From: Streptomyces sp. HD
GTDB taxonomy: Bacteria > Actinomycetota > Actinomycetes > Streptomycetales > Streptomycetaceae
Reading direction: 5' to 3'
Length of the DNA: 61,728 nucleotides
NCBI RefSeq assembly: GCF_028369295.1
Contig: NZ_JAQMYP010000061.1
Location: forward strand, 1 to 61,728
Shown here: piece after piece, positions 40,702 through 49,617 of the stretch
How the letters are laid out: every line of letters begins with the position of its first letter
How positions within the stretch are numbered: the first letter of the stretch is position 1
Position numbers and translations under genes: made by a program
Notes under the pieces: generated by a model
Seen by the model: the letters and a program-made list of their open reading frames with translations, nothing else
What the model was told of the DNA's origin: nothing
The model's database searches: none

Positions 40702-42396
40702 GTGACGTCATCCTTGATCCGGGGCCGGCCGCGGCGTGGGCGCTCGCACATATCGGTGCGGGTGGTTCATGCCCTGGTGGGTGGGCTGGTCGGGGTGGTG
40801 TGGCTGGTGTTGCCCTGTCTGACGATCAGCGGTGCGATCGCGGGCGGGGCGGATCGGCCCGTCGCCGGAGCGGTGGGGCGGGGGGAGGTCGGGGAGACGT
40901 CCGCCGCCGATCTGGTGTTGCCGATGGTGGCCGTCGTCGCGGTACTGGTGCTCGCGGGGTACGGGTTCCTGCGGCGGAGGCGCCGGGCGCGGGGGCGTAC
41001 GACGCCGGGCGGGACGCCGGTGCAGGCCGCCGAGCCGGCGGTCGGGGAACTCGACGAGCAGGCGCGGGCCCTGCTGGCCGAGGCCGATGACTGGGTGCGG
41101 GTCGGACGGGAGGAGCTCGGGTTCGTCGAGGGGCGGGTCGCACTCGTCGCCGACTGGCCGGACGCCTCGGTCGGGGCCGGGGACATCGAGCCGTTCGGGC
41201 GGGCTCTGCGGGATGCCGAGGGCGAGCTGGCGGTCGCGTTTCGGATGCGGTGGCAGTACGAGGGCGGGGTTCCCGCAGAGGCGGCGGCTCGGCGGCATGT
41301 GCTCGCCGGGATCGTCGGTCGGGGTGCGGAGGCGGGGCGGTTGCTGGATGCGCAGGCTGCCGCGTTCGACCAGGTGCGAGGGCTGGAGGAGGGGCTGGGC
41401 GGAGGGCTGGGCGAGGCGTTGGCCGTCGCGGAGGGCCGGTTCCGGGAGCTGACGGGGCGTACCGGCATCGCGGGCACGACTCTGCGCGAGCTCGGCGGAC
41501 GGTACGCCCCCTCGGCGACCGCCGCCGTGGTGGGGCATGTCGAGCAGGCCAAGGACCGGCTGGTGTTCGCCACGACCCGGCTCAACCAGGCCCGCCAGAG
41601 CGCCGACTCGGGTGAGACGGAGCGCGCCGCGGGCCAGTTGCGTGCCGCCGAGGGCGCCATCGCCCAGGCCGCCGTCTTCATCGCCGGCGTCGACCGCATC
41701 GCCGCCGAGCTCGCGAGGGCCGCGGAGATGGTTCCGGCCGCGCTGACCGGCGGGGAGGTGGAGATCGCCGGGGCACGGGAGTCACTGGCGGGAACGGGAA
41801 CGGGAACGGGGACGGGGGGCGAGGAGGCGTTCGAGGACATCCCTCCCGGCGAGCTGCGCGCCCGTGTCACCCATGCCGACTTCGTGCTGGCCGTCGTACG
41901 GGAGGAGCTGATTTCGGGGCCGTACGACCCCCTCGACGTGCTGCGGCGGATCGTGCGGGGTGTTGTGCCCGTCGTCGCGGGGCGGACCGGCGTGTTCCCG
42001 GCTGCCGCGCTGGTGTGCGCGCGCAGTGCGGTCGCCGACGCGGACGACGTCGTCGCGACGCACCGGGCCGCGGTGGGCGCCGAGGCCCGCACCCGGCTGG
42101 CAGAGGCCCAACGCCTGCTCGCCTCCCCGGCGCCGGCGCCGTCCGGGCGGGGCCCGCGCGAGGAGTCGGCCGAACTCGTGGCAGCCGACATCCTGGCCAA
42201 GCAGGCCCGTGAGCTGGCCGAACAGGACATCCGCCTACACGGCCACCCGATCGACGGCCCCGACACGGACACGGACGGCCTCTCCGGAGCGGTCCTGGGC
42301 GGAATCCTGCTGGGCGGCACCCCGGACGGAGGCCCACCGCCCAGCTTCGGAGGCCCACACACCCGCCGCCGACGCAGCATCACGACCGTGGCCTGA
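40702..42396 (+). CDS. Membrane-anchored coiled-coil protein, TPM-domain family without the TPM domain
   Basis: 564 aa if started at the GTG at 40702; a GTG at 40756 is an alternative and neither has a good ribosome site. A hydrophobic N-terminus (HALVGGLVGVVWLVLPCL) and, after only ~30 residues, a second membrane helix (DLVLPMVAVVAVLVLAGYGF) are followed by a basic stop-transfer and a long Ala/Glu-rich helical cytoplasmic part (EQAKDRLVFATTRLNQARQS; QLRAAEGAIAQAA). Streptomyces proteins with this coiled-coil half normally carry an extracytoplasmic TPM domain between the two hydrophobic segments. Here it appears to have been lost. It contains a short Gly-Thr repeat (TGTGTGTGG) from a tandem hexamer. 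Function unknown. Confidence 0.65.
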   Translation: MTSSLIRGRPRRGRSHISVRVVHALVGGLVGVVWLVLPCLTISGAIAGGADRPVAGAVGRGEVGETSAADLVLPMVAVVAVLVLAGYGFLRRRRRARGRTTPGGTPVQAAEPAVGELDEQARALLAEADDWVRVGREELGFVEGRVALVADWPDASVGAGDIEPFGRALRDAEGELAVAFRMRWQYEGGVPAEAAARRHVLAGIVGRGAEAGRLLDAQAAAFDQVRGLEEGLGGGLGEALAVAEGRFRELTGRTGIAGTTLRELGGRYAPSATAAVVGHVEQAKDRLVFATTRLNQARQSADSGETERAAGQLRAAEGAIAQAAVFIAGVDRIAAELARAAEMVPAALTGGEVEIAGARESLAGTGTGTGTGGEEAFEDIPPGELRARVTHADFVLAVVREELISGPYDPLDVLRRIVRGVVPVVAGRTGVFPAAALVCARSAVADADDVVATHRAAVGAEARTRLAEAQRLLASPAPAPSGRGPREESAELVAADILAKQARELAEQDIRLHGHPIDGPDTDTDGLSGAVLGGILLGGTPDGGPPPSFGGPHTRRRRSITTVA

Positions 42397-42787
42397 ACGA
42401 ACTCCCCGCCCCCACCCGACACCCCACACACCAGCCCCCACCGAACAAACCTGCCACCGCCACCGGCCGACCCGACGGGACCACCCACACCCGACGACCA
42501 AAGCCGCACAGGCAGAGCCGGTAAAGCACCGAACCGACAACGACCCCCCACCCACCGACGGCGAGCCCGCCCCACAGGAGCCACCCACACCCGCCGACGA
42601 AAACAACACAGGCAGCACGGGCGGACCCAACCAACCACGCACCCGCACCCGCACCCGCACCCGCACCCGCACCCGCACCCGCCAACGGCGAACCCGCCCC
42701 ACAGGGGCCACCCGCACCCGACGACGAAACCGGCACGGGTGGTGCGGGTGGGCAGCGGTCAGCCGACGACGGCGCCGTCCAGCCCTG
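42397..42787. repeat. Intergenic region of direct repeats, including a (CGCACC)7 tract
   Basis: No supported gene in 391 bp. Seven copies of CGCACC run from 42638 to 42679. A ~53-bp segment at about 42552-42604 is repeated with few changes at about 42678-42730 (core CCCGCCCCACAGG). A third weaker copy lies near 42470. The region sits between convergent genes. Open frames here are compositional. Confidence 0.75.
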
Positions 42788-45547
42788 TCAGAACAGGCTC
42801 AGCAACGCCTCCGCCGGATCCGTCAACCCGTTCTCGCCGTCCGGCAACGGCAGTTCGAACCACACCGTCTTGCCGCGCGGCGTCCGGCGGGAGCCCCACG
42901 CGGCGCTCAGCAGGCCGACCAGTTGCAGTCCACGCCCGCCCTCGTCCGTGTCCCGGGCGCGCCGCCGCCGCGGCTGGACCAGTCCGGAGTCCCAGACCTC
43001 GCACACGAGCGTGCGGTCCAGCAGCAGCCGGAGTCTGATGTCGCCCTCGCCGTAGCGCAGGGCGTTGGTGACCAGTTCGCTGACCAGGAGTTCCGTCGTG
43101 TCGACGAGCGGCTCCAGGTCCCAGGACAGCAGCTGCCCGCGCGCGTACTCACGGGCCCGGCCCACACTGCGCGGCTCGCGCGGCAGCGTCCAGTCACCGA
43201 CCGACTCCGCGGGCAGGCCCTGGACGCGGGCCATCAGCAGGGCGATGTCGTCCTCACCGTGGTGGCTGTCGAGCGTGTTGAGGACGTGGTCGCAGACGTC
43301 CTCCAGGGGGCGCGTGGGGTCGGTGAGCGCGCCCACGAAGGCCTGGAGGCCCTCGTCCAGCGGGTGGTCGCGGGACTCGACCAGTCCATCCGTGTAGAGC
43401 GCCAGCAGCGCACCCTCCGGCAGCTCGACCTCCACCTCCTCGAACGGCTCCCCGCCGACACCCAGCGGCATGCCGGGCGGCACGTCCAGCATCAGTGCAT
43501 CCTCGCCGGGTTCGACCAGGACCGGTGGGAGGTGCCCGGCATTCGCGAAGGTGCAACGGCGCGTCACCGAGTCGTAGACCGCGTACACACAGGTCGCCAG
43601 GTACACCTCGGACAGGTCCGCCTCCCGGGGGCGGCGGGCCGCGCGGGTGGCCTGCTGGACGCCGCCGGGGGCGCCGAGGCCGCGCGCGATCTCGTCCAGC
43701 GCCGAGAGGACCTCGGCCGGTTCGAGATCCAGCAGCGCCAGCGTTCGTACGGCCGAACGGAGTTCGCCCATCGCCACGGCCGCGCGCAAGCCCCGGCCCA
43801 TGACGTCCCCCACGACCAACGCCGTGCGGTGGCCGGGGAGTTCGATGACGTCGAACCAGTCGCCGCCGACCTCGCTCGGACGGTCCGACGAGGAGTTGCC
43901 GGGCAGATAGCGGCACGCGATGTCCAGGCCGGACGCCACCGGGTCGCCCGGCGGCAGCAGGGACCGTTGCAGTATCAGCGCCCGCTCGTGCTCACGGCGG
44001 TACAGCCGGGCGTTGTCGATACAGACCGCGGCCCGTGCGGCGAGTTCGACCGCCAGATCCCGGTCCCGGTCCCCGAACGGCTCACTGCCCTTCGTCCGCG
44101 CGAACTGCGCGAGTCCTACGACCGTGTCGTGGGCGACCATCGGCACGGCGAGCGTGGACTGCACGAGGCCGCCGTCCTCGCCGGGCACATGCTGCGGCTT
44201 GGCGGTACGCAGGGCGTCCGCGCCGGGCGAGTTGAACGGGTAGTGGTGGACCGCGCCGACCGCGACGGGGGCGCCGCCACCGACGAACGGCACGTCGGAG
44301 ACCGCGCTGGAGAAGGCGACGCGGCGCAGCTCGGCGCTGCCGTCGGCGAGGCCGGGCGGGGTCTCGTCGCCGGCCAGCAGCCCCTGGTAGAGGTCGACCG
44401 TGGCCAGGTCGCAGAAGCCGGGGACGACGACGTCGAGGAGTTCGCGGGCCGTCGTCTCCAGGTCGAGGGAGTTGCCTATGCGCGCACCGGCCTCGTTCAG
44501 CAGGGCGAGATTGCGCCGGGCGGCGGCCGCCTCGCGGGCGGCGGCGCGACGTGCGGTGATGTCGGTTCCGAGCCAGGCGATGCCGATGGGACGGCCACTG
44601 CCGCTGTGCACCCGGTAGAGGTTGACGGACCAGTGCCGACGCTCGTCGGAACCCGGCAGAAAGCCTGTGACGTGCATGTCCGTGATGGAGTCGCCGCTCT
44701 CCAGGACCCGGCGCAGGGTGGCCGCGACCCGGTCGGCCTCGGGCCGGGGCAGATAGTCGTGGACTCCGCGGCCACGGTGGTCGTCCGGAGCCCCGCCGAA
44801 CAGGGAGGCGAACCGGTTGTTGACCCGACGGACCTTCAGTTCGGGGTCGATCAGCACGAATCCGAAGGGAGATTGACCGAAAATCGCCTGAGAGGCGGCG
44901 AGGTCGGTCTCCATACGGCGCAGTGTGCGGACGTCCACGACGATGCAGACGGCGGCGCTCTGGCCGTCCTCCGTCCGCGTCGGCATGACGTACACCTCGG
45001 CGAGCCCGTCCCTGCCGCGGCCTCCGTCGTCGTCCGGCATCCGGAACGGCACTACACCCGTCCACTCCCGCCCGTCCAGGATCTCGGCCATCTTGCGCTG
45101 GCCCTGCTCGCGCAGGTCGGGATCGATGAACGCCGCTATCGGGTCCATGCCGACGGCCCGCTCGGCCGGGATGCCGAAGACCTGCTCGGCGCGCAGGCTC
45201 CACTGGTCGACCAGGCCGTCGGGGCCGATGGAGAAGGAGGCGACCTTGATGTAGTCGTAGATCGAGCCGGGCGGGCTGCTCTGCCAGATGGGGTCACCAG
45301 GGCGGATGTCGTCGTCGGGACCGAAGCCGGGGTTGGCGGCGGACGGGGCGGGTGTGCCCTGGGAGGGGACGCCGATGTCACCGGAGGCCCGTGCGGAGCG
45401 GGATGCCCGTGTGTCGTGAGGGGCCTGCGCGGCCCGTGAGTCGTGGGAGGCCTGTGCGTCGTGGGCCGCCCGCTCTCCCGCGGCCCTGGTCCTCGCGCCG
45501 CCCGACGGGTCCTCGGACTCCGTGGCCTTCGCTGGTATCTCGCTCAC
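42788..45547 (-). CDS. PAS-GAF-SpoIIE phosphatase with C-terminal GHKL ATPase domain
   Basis: 919 aa from a GTG at 45547 with GGAGGGG upstream; the open frame further left has no family features. Order: disordered N-tail; PAS (FSIGPDGLVDQWSLRAEQVF); a second PAS (SQAIFGQSPFGFVLIDPELK); a GAF-like sensor (LNEAGARIGNSLDLETTARE); the PP2C/SpoIIE phosphatase (VGGDWFDVIELPGHRTALVV, GDVMGRGLRAAVAMGELRSA, LYTDGLVESRD); and a final HATPase_c (VSELVTNALRYGEG, DEGGRGLQLV). This is the multi-sensor Rsb-type architecture common in Streptomyces: the phosphatase would dephosphorylate anti-anti-sigma factors and the kinase domain could reverse it. A GHKL gene follows upstream. Confidence 0.9.
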   Translation of the reverse strand: MSEIPAKATESEDPSGGARTRAAGERAAHDAQASHDSRAAQAPHDTRASRSARASGDIGVPSQGTPAPSAANPGFGPDDDIRPGDPIWQSSPPGSIYDYIKVASFSIGPDGLVDQWSLRAEQVFGIPAERAVGMDPIAAFIDPDLREQGQRKMAEILDGREWTGVVPFRMPDDDGGRGRDGLAEVYVMPTRTEDGQSAAVCIVVDVRTLRRMETDLAASQAIFGQSPFGFVLIDPELKVRRVNNRFASLFGGAPDDHRGRGVHDYLPRPEADRVAATLRRVLESGDSITDMHVTGFLPGSDERRHWSVNLYRVHSGSGRPIGIAWLGTDITARRAAAREAAAARRNLALLNEAGARIGNSLDLETTARELLDVVVPGFCDLATVDLYQGLLAGDETPPGLADGSAELRRVAFSSAVSDVPFVGGGAPVAVGAVHHYPFNSPGADALRTAKPQHVPGEDGGLVQSTLAVPMVAHDTVVGLAQFARTKGSEPFGDRDRDLAVELAARAAVCIDNARLYRREHERALILQRSLLPPGDPVASGLDIACRYLPGNSSSDRPSEVGGDWFDVIELPGHRTALVVGDVMGRGLRAAVAMGELRSAVRTLALLDLEPAEVLSALDEIARGLGAPGGVQQATRAARRPREADLSEVYLATCVYAVYDSVTRRCTFANAGHLPPVLVEPGEDALMLDVPPGMPLGVGGEPFEEVEVELPEGALLALYTDGLVESRDHPLDEGLQAFVGALTDPTRPLEDVCDHVLNTLDSHHGEDDIALLMARVQGLPAESVGDWTLPREPRSVGRAREYARGQLLSWDLEPLVDTTELLVSELVTNALRYGEGDIRLRLLLDRTLVCEVWDSGLVQPRRRRARDTDEGGRGLQLVGLLSAAWGSRRTPRGKTVWFELPLPDGENGLTDPAEALLSLF

Positions 45548-45842
45548 GCGAACCGTCCCCTCCAGCTCACCGCGTCCGGCACCGGTCACCGGCGGCGGCT
45601 GCCCGCAGTATCCAGCACTACGGCCCCGCACAACACGGTGTTCACGATCACAGCACGTTCCCGATGGTTTTCGGTCCGGGACGCAGAAACACTTCCAGTC
45701 TTCTAACCAGCGGACACGCAGTCGAATCACGCGATTGGCCACCTGCCACTGGCCTGAACCATTCGCTCGACAGGGTGGAGTGGGACGTACAGCGCCATGG
45801 ACGCCTACTGACGGGTTGTACAGGGTCCGGGAGCCGCCGAGG

Positions 45843-46307
45843 TCACTCCGGCACCGCGAGCTCGAACCACACGGTCTTGCCCTTGCTCCGGCCCGGCCGG
45901 GTTCCCCACCGGCGTGAGGAATGCGCCACGAGCTGAAGCCCGCGGCCGCTCTCGTCCTCGGGGTGGGCGGTGCGTTCACGAGGCGGGTCGGGGAGCGGGT
46001 CGGAGACCTCGACCAGGAGGACGTCTTCGAGGTCGCCGGGACGGACCAGGCGTACGCCGATGGGGCCGGTGGCGTGCCGGAGGGAGTTGGTCACCAGTTC
46101 GCTGACCAGCAGCGCCGCGATGTCGGCAAGGCTGTCGAGGCCCCAGGCGCGCAGGCGTTCACGGACGGCGGTACGCGCGGCGCGCACCGCGCCGGGCTCT
46201 GCGGGAAAGCTCCATTCGGCGCAGTCGCCCTCGGTGTCGATCACGCCGATCACTTCCCAGGCCAGCGGTTCCACCCATGTCCGGTTTCGTGGGGTTAATA
46301 GCCACAT
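45843..46307 (-). CDS. Small GHKL ATPase (RsbW-like)
   Basis: 154 aa. Single HATPase_c domain: LLVSELVTNSLRHATG (N-box), VEVSDPLPDPPRE (G1) and DESGRGLQLVAHSSRRWG (G2). It is a paralogue of the C-terminal domain of the SpoIIE protein downstream on the same strand (295 bp gap) and may share its partner. A stand-alone anti-sigma or serine kinase role is typical of such proteins. The start ATG at 46307 has no strong ribosome site; a later start is possible. Confidence 0.8.
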   Translation of the reverse strand: MWLLTPRNRTWVEPLAWEVIGVIDTEGDCAEWSFPAEPGAVRAARTAVRERLRAWGLDSLADIAALLVSELVTNSLRHATGPIGVRLVRPGDLEDVLLVEVSDPLPDPPRERTAHPEDESGRGLQLVAHSSRRWGTRPGRSKGKTVWFELAVPE

Positions 46308-46380
46308 ACCCGATATTCAGAGGGCGGTACCGCACAGGAGGGGCGGGCCACCGGGATGTTTCAACGCCGACCGACTCGCC

Positions 46381-46773
46381 TCACAGCCGCCGCGCGACCT
46401 CCCGCACCGCCGGCACGTCCTGGTCCAGCCAGTCCACGTCCCACAGTTCCCCGGGGTTCAGCCAGCGCAGCGCGTCATGGTCCTGGAGCGGCTTGGGCTC
46501 TCCGGCACCGGGGAGGAGACGGGCGGTCCACACGTGGAGGACGTAAGGGCGCTTCAGCGGCCACTCCCCCGGCACCCGCTCGACGACCTCGGCGTCCACG
46601 CCGAGTTCCTCCCGCAGTTCGCGCACGAGCGCCGCCTCGGGCGTCTCTCCGGGCTCGACCTTTCCCCCGGGCAACTCCCAGCGCCCGGCCAGCTCCTCGG
46701 GGGCACTGCGGCGCGCCGCGAGCAGGCGGCCCTCGTCCAGCAGCGCGGCACCGACCACGATCCGTTCCGTCAT
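46381..46773 (-). CDS. NUDIX hydrolase, MutT-like
   Basis: 130 aa. The Nudix box GKVEPGETPEAALVRELREE continuing into LG is complete. ERIVVGAALLDEGRLLAARR at the N-terminus and LNPGELWDVDWLDQD at the C-terminus match MutT-type 8-oxo-dGTP diphosphatases, which clean oxidised nucleotides. Many NUDIX enzymes of this size have other nucleoside di/triphosphate substrates, so the exact reaction is unproven. Monocistronic or first gene of a leftward unit. Confidence 0.88.
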   Translation of the reverse strand: MTERIVVGAALLDEGRLLAARRSAPEELAGRWELPGGKVEPGETPEAALVRELREELGVDAEVVERVPGEWPLKRPYVLHVWTARLLPGAGEPKPLQDHDALRWLNPGELWDVDWLDQDVPAVREVARRL

Positions 46774-46813
46774 GCGCCGGAGCCTACGGGAGCGCGACCA
46801 TGCGTGGAGATTC

Positions 46814-46879
46814 GTCAGCTGTCGGCGCCACCCTGGTCAGTTGTGGGCGCCGTCCCCGTCAGTTGTCGGGGCTGTTCCC
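46814..46879. repeat. 22-bp tandem repeat, three units, covering the stop of the SPOR gene
   Basis: Units begin at 46814, 46836 and 46858 (GTCAGYTGTSGGCGCC...). The third contains the stop codon of the SPOR protein on the minus strand, so the last codons plus stop have been copied twice downstream. Confidence 0.8.
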
Positions 46880-47050
46880 GTTCTGCGCGATCCGCTCGAC
46901 CCAGTACAGCTGCTTGTGGCCCCGGCTATCCAGGCTGTCCGCGATCTTCTGGGCCTCCGCCCGTGTCGCGTACCGGCCCACGCGGTAGCGATTGCCGTTG
47001 TCGTCCTGCCGGACGACGAGCCAAGGAAGAGTGATCGTGCTGTCGTTCAT
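46859..47050 (-). CDS. Small SPOR-like domain protein
   Basis: 63 aa from the ATG at 47050 (MNDSTITLPWLVVRQDDNGN). The sequence WLVVRQDDNGNRYRVGRYAT, followed by EAQKIADSLDSRGHKQLYWV, resembles the SPOR fold, which in larger proteins binds denuded peptidoglycan. No signal peptide or membrane helix is present, so a peptidoglycan role is doubtful. Conserved small SPOR-like proteins of this size occur in Streptomyces, often of unknown role. Its stop lies inside a 22-bp tandem repeat. Confidence 0.7.
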   Translation of the reverse strand: MNDSTITLPWLVVRQDDNGNRYRVGRYATRAEAQKIADSLDSRGHKQLYWVERIAQNGNSPDN

Positions 47051-47440
47051 CACGCCCCACCGCTCCTTCCCGCCCACGATCGCCCGAGCCCCTCCCCCAG
47101 CCTTCGGCCGGGGGGACCCCCATCTCGCTTCGCTCGCGGCCTGTGCCGAGCCCCGCCCGCTAAGGAAACCGCAATCCGCATATGCCCGAGCCTACGCCTA
47201 ACCTTTACGCAGCGAATACGGCTTTTCACAAAGAGGTACGCAACCAGCCAAGTCGCAGGGGGCGCACGGCATCGAATGCGCCGTGCGGGGACGTCGATGC
47301 ATCCGGTCACAGGCATACCGGGGACGCGCGCTACGACCTGCGAGAACGGCCAGATTCCAACGGCAGGCGAACGGGCGGGAGTCGGGGGCCAGACAGGGCA
47401 ACTGCCCTGAGGGTGTGCGCTACTTCACCAAAGGTGTGCG
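47051..47440. other. Gap of ~390 bp with a short duplication at its right end
   Basis: No supported gene. GGTGTGCGYTACTTCAC occurs at 47412-47428 and 47433-47449 (period 21); the second copy carries the stop of the GntR gene. A locally AT-richer patch at 47195-47240 may hold a promoter. Confidence 0.5.
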
Positions 47441-48193
47441 TTACTTCACGGGAAGGTGGTACGCAATCCGGTAGCGGTCCGCCGGGACCACCACGTCCGC
47501 CGTCTCCACGGGGCGGCCGGACGCGAAGTAGGTGCGCTGGACGACGAGGACGACATGACCGGGGACGCCGCCGAGTGCCAGCAGCTCCTCCGCCAGGCCG
47601 GGGCGCGCGCCGACCTCCTCCGTCATGTTGTCCACGACGACGTCGATGGCCGCCATGCGCTCGACGACGCCCATGCCGCCGAGCGGGCCCTCCTCGGGCA
47701 GCATCACGGGCGTACGGCCGGTGACGGCGAGGGGCTCCCAGGAGGTGGACAGCATCATCGTCTCGCCGGCGTCCCGGAAGACGTAGCGCGTGCACATGAC
47801 GCGATCGCCGGGCCGGATGGCGAGCCGCTCGGCGACCGCGACACTGGCCTCGGCCTGCTCGCTGCTGGACTCCCAGGTGCCGCGGGTCTCGCCCTCGGCC
47901 TGCTCCTGCCGGAAGGGTGTGGCGCCGCTCGGCGGGCGGTAGCCGGAGCGGGAGATACGGCGGGGTACAGGGCGCTCGCGGACATACGTCCCGGAACCGG
48001 AGCGGCCCTCGACCAGGCCCTCTGCCATCAGGACCTTGCGTGCCTCCAGCGCGACGGTGTCCGAGACGCCGTACTCCTCGCGGATCCTGGCCTGGGACGG
48101 GAGCCGGGTGTGCGGTGGCAGCGAACCGTCGACGATCTTCTTGCGGAGATCACCCGCGACGCGCAGGTACGCCGGCTGCTCACCGAAAGTCAC
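47441..48193 (-). CDS. GntR-family transcriptional regulator with UTRA domain
   Basis: 250 aa. The N-terminal winged helix (YLRVAGDLRKKIVDGSLPPH, RLPSQARIREEYGVSDTVAL, EGRSGSGTYVRERP) is the GntR DNA-binding domain. The C-terminal ~150 residues (RPGDRVMCTRYVFRDAGETM; VVLVVQRTYFASGRPVETAD) form a UTRA effector domain of the HutC/DasR group. It probably regulates small-molecule uptake or metabolism, but no catabolic genes are adjacent. Streptomyces pSAM2/SCP-type plasmids carry similar KorSA-like regulators, which is an alternative. Its stop lies in a 21-bp duplication. Confidence 0.88.
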   Translation of the reverse strand: MTFGEQPAYLRVAGDLRKKIVDGSLPPHTRLPSQARIREEYGVSDTVALEARKVLMAEGLVEGRSGSGTYVRERPVPRRISRSGYRPPSGATPFRQEQAEGETRGTWESSSEQAEASVAVAERLAIRPGDRVMCTRYVFRDAGETMMLSTSWEPLAVTGRTPVMLPEEGPLGGMGVVERMAAIDVVVDNMTEEVGARPGLAEELLALGGVPGHVVLVVQRTYFASGRPVETADVVVPADRYRIAYHLPVK

Positions 48194-48360
48194 TGGCCGC
48201 TCCCATCAGGTTGTACAGACAGCAACAGCGTGGCAACCCTGGGTTGTCCCATGCAAGCAAAGGCCAGAGAATCACTCGATGTGATGACATGCGGCGCCGG
48301 AGGGCTTTACGCAGGCACTTTCTCCCCGCTATGGCCGCGCCCACACATCGGTTCACGCAT

Positions 48361-49527
48361 TCAGGCCGCCGCGCTGCCGCCGCCGTCCGCACCCTCGGAG
48401 TCGTCCTCGTACGTCGGGTAGGTGGTGTCCAGGCCCAGAGCCTTGCGTGCGGTGACGGTCGTGGGGCCGTCGACGTAGTCGTACGCCTCGTCGTAGTGCT
48501 CGTAGTAGTCGTCCGCGTAGGGGGACTTGGCCGCCGCCGTCCACTCCTTGCTCGCGGCCCGCATGTCCTTGACCAGAGCGGCGACCTGCTCGTCGGCCTT
48601 GGCGGGCCAGGTGTGCCCGGTCAGCGCCTTCGCCTGTGCGCCGGTCACGTCCGCGACCTCGCCGGCCCACGTCTGGTTGGCGAGCAGGTCGTCCTCGGCG
48701 TAGTCGTCGGGCTCCCCGGCGAGGGCGTCGTCGACCGCCTGCATCGCCTGCAGGAAGGCGACCTGGTCCGCGTCGAGCGTCGTCGCGTCGTTGCGCAGCG
48801 AACCGGTCAGTCTGCCGTTCTCCTCGATGCTGCCGAACAGGCAGGTGATCTCGCGGTCGCCGAAGCGCCAGCTCCGCCTGGACGGGATGAAGTAGTACAC
48901 GTCCGCGTCGTCCGGTACGGCCCAGGTGTCCATGGCGTAGGCGTCCTGGAGGGCGTAGCACTTGTCGTCGGCGATGCGGGTGACCTCGTCGTCGCCCGGG
49001 AAGGCGCCCCCGGGCAGTTTGACGACCGCGAAGACCTCGCCGTCGTGCCTGCCGGAACAGGGCACCTCGTCGATGTCGTACGCCTCCCCCTCCAGGTTGC
49101 CGGTCGGCGAGTCGAAGCAGTCGCCCTTGGCGAGCGCGTAGGGGGTGCCCTCGCCGTTCGCCGCGTCCCTGAAACCGCCCCAGACATCGGAGGCGGCCCC
49201 CGTGGACAGCGCCAGCACCCACAGCGCGAGCCCGACGGACGACAGCACGGAACCGGCGACCGCCATCCCCTTGCCCCGCTCACCCCGCTTCTTGATCTGC
49301 ACCAGCGCGATGACCCCCAGCACCAGACCCACTGCGGGCAGGAAGCAGAGGACACCGAGGACCAGCGCACCGATGGCCACGCCGTTGACGGGGGTCTGGC
49401 GGCCGTAGGAGCCATAAGGGCTGTACGGGGCATAGGGGTTGAAGGCGTACGGTGCCTGGCTGCCGGGTCCGCCGTGGGGGTACTGCCCCTGGGGCTGCTG
49501 GGGTCCGGGAGGCGGAGGTATGGACAC
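48361..49527 (-). CDS. DUF4190 / septum-formation-like membrane protein
   Basis: 388 aa. A Pro/Gly/Tyr-rich cytoplasmic tail (about 45 residues) is followed by two membrane helices (GVAIGALVLGVLCFLPAVGL; MAVAGSVLSSVGLALWVLAL) of DUF4190 type. An exported domain follows with GDCFDSPTGNLEGEAYDIDE, VPCSGRHDGEVFAVVKLPGG and DKCYALQDAY, the septum-formation (DUF4352/septum_form) pattern with conserved Cys pairs. The C-terminal helical region is acidic. Similar genes are common in Streptomyces and their role is not established. Confidence 0.75.
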   Translation of the reverse strand: MSIPPPPGPQQPQGQYPHGGPGSQAPYAFNPYAPYSPYGSYGRQTPVNGVAIGALVLGVLCFLPAVGLVLGVIALVQIKKRGERGKGMAVAGSVLSSVGLALWVLALSTGAASDVWGGFRDAANGEGTPYALAKGDCFDSPTGNLEGEAYDIDEVPCSGRHDGEVFAVVKLPGGAFPGDDEVTRIADDKCYALQDAYAMDTWAVPDDADVYYFIPSRRSWRFGDREITCLFGSIEENGRLTGSLRNDATTLDADQVAFLQAMQAVDDALAGEPDDYAEDDLLANQTWAGEVADVTGAQAKALTGHTWPAKADEQVAALVKDMRAASKEWTAAAKSPYADDYYEHYDEAYDYVDGPTTVTARKALGLDTTYPTYEDDSEGADGGGSAAA

Positions 49528-49617
49528 GGGTACCGTGCTCCTGGTTCGGGCGGCGGGGCCGGGCTGGGAACGGGCGTACGAATGGCCGAATGGTACGCAC
49601 GGGGCGAGGGGGATGCC

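Noticed and set aside
41960..45439. Very long plus-strand open frame (over 1100 codons) across 41960-45439
   Set aside because: It is antisense to the SpoIIE-type gene and runs through repeats; its residues are Arg/Pro/Gln-rich compositional shadow without domains.
42788..45979. SpoIIE protein extended to 1063 aa upstream of 45547
   Set aside because: The extra N-terminal residues have no family features, while a GTG with a strong GGAGGGG site sits at 45547.
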